Part shown: piece by piece, positions 63,838 through 64,000 of the stretch
Position numbering within the stretch: the first letter of the stretch is position 1
Layout: every line of letters starts with the position of its first letter
NCBI RefSeq assembly: GCF_030246905.1
Contig: NZ_CP126741.1
Span: 1,116,001 to 1,180,000, forward strand
DNA: 64,000 nucleotides
Reading direction: 5' to 3'
Source: Microbacterium sp. zg-Y818
GTDB lineage: Bacteria > Actinomycetota > Actinomycetes > Actinomycetales > Microbacteriaceae
Translations under genes and position numbers: made by a program
Notes under the pieces: model-generated
Seen by the model: only the letters and a program-made list of their open reading frames with translations
What the model was told of the DNA's origin: nothing
The model's database searches: none

Positions 63838-64000
63838 ATGAGCGCAGCCGCCCCGGTTTCGACCGTCGAGCACACGCAGCGCGACCTCGCCGCCGCGCTG
63901 CGCGCGCGCCTGGCGAAGGTGGCCGAAGGCGGAGGAGAAGCGGCCCGCGAGCGCCACCTCGCCCGCGGCAAGATGCTCCCGCGAGAGCGCATCGACCGTC
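63838..64000 (+). CDS. Acyl-CoA carboxylase beta subunit (methylcrotonyl-/propionyl-CoA type), N-terminal part
   Basis: Only 54 residues are present before the window edge. They include [20 protein letters not shown], then [18 protein letters not shown], which is the N-terminal signature of biotin-dependent carboxyltransferase beta subunits, especially the methylcrotonyl-CoA carboxylase of leucine breakdown. Position next to a TetR regulator and the bkd operon supports a branched-chain acid role. The catalytic domain is outside the window, so the exact substrate stays open. Confidence 0.85.
   Translation, partial: MSAAAPVSTVEHTQRDLAAALRARLAKVAEGGGEAARERHLARGKMLPRERIDR

Overview
The window looks like chromosome from a high-GC actinobacterium, most likely Microbacteriaceae and probably Microbacterium or a close relative. 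The reasons are the very GC-rich third codon positions, frequent GTG starts, and lineage-specific genes (whiA, rbpA, opcA, the class-E-type LAXTG sorting signal). The gene order uvrB-uvrA-uvrC-rapZ-whiA-gap-pgk-tpiA-secG-rbpA followed by pgl-opcA-zwf-pgi-tal-tkt and ctaB is also typical of the group. I see no rRNA, tRNA, insertion sequence, prophage or CRISPR array. All assignments come from reading sequence and translated motifs; no database search was run. Region 1 (1-12.6 kb) is DNA repair and stress: the start of a response regulator, uvrB, a VOC-family gene broken by an in-frame stop, a peroxide-sensor-like MarR/OhrR regulator divergent from a small Cys-rich protein, a large catalase, then uvrA, uvrC, rapZ and whiA. 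Region 2 (12.6-26.8 kb) is central carbon metabolism: a repeat-rich spacer, superoxide dismutase, the lower-glycolysis set gap-pgk-tpiA, secG, rbpA, and on the other strand a tightly overlapped pentose-phosphate operon tkt-tal-pgi-zwf-opcA-pgl. Divergent ctaB begins heme A synthesis, which continues with ctaA at 32-33 kb and SURF1 at 48 kb. Region 3 (26.8-32.3 kb) is the accessory part: a two-helix membrane protein, a repeat-built LAXTG surface protein, a 53-residue membrane protein, a shortened family 2 glycosyltransferase, and a large LuxR-type regulator whose P-loop lysine is replaced. Region 4 (33.3-45.8 kb) is iron: a SUF iron-sulfur assembly operon (sufB, sufD, a Rieske ferredoxin, sufC, sufT), an aminotransferase and MFS exporter, then an iron-siderophore ABC importer with a siderophore-interacting reductase behind an IdeR/DtxR-like box, and a DedA protein. 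Region 5 (45.9-58 kb) is mixed housekeeping: an ABC-F protein, SURF1 with two small partners, a DUF4190-like protein, a FabG-like reductase, serB, glgC divergent from a GlgA/GlgM glycosyltransferase, a lone ABC ATPase, type B L31, an exonuclease, hydrolases and a CGNR regulator. Region 6 (58-64 kb) is branched-chain acid catabolism: an EamA exporter, an Lrp/AsnC regulator divergent from a three-gene 2-oxoacid dehydrogenase (E1 alpha, E1 beta, E2), and a TetR regulator facing the start of an acyl-CoA carboxylase beta subunit over a shared operator. Three window-wide signals stand out: many genes start 6-8 nt after a TANNNT -10 box and are probably leaderless; the heptamer GGATGCC/GGCATCC recurs far more often than base composition predicts and forms the stems of some intergenic hairpins; and 12.57-12.79 kb holds a compact stack of direct repeats, a 24-bp-arm hairpin and 34-bp tandem palindromes.
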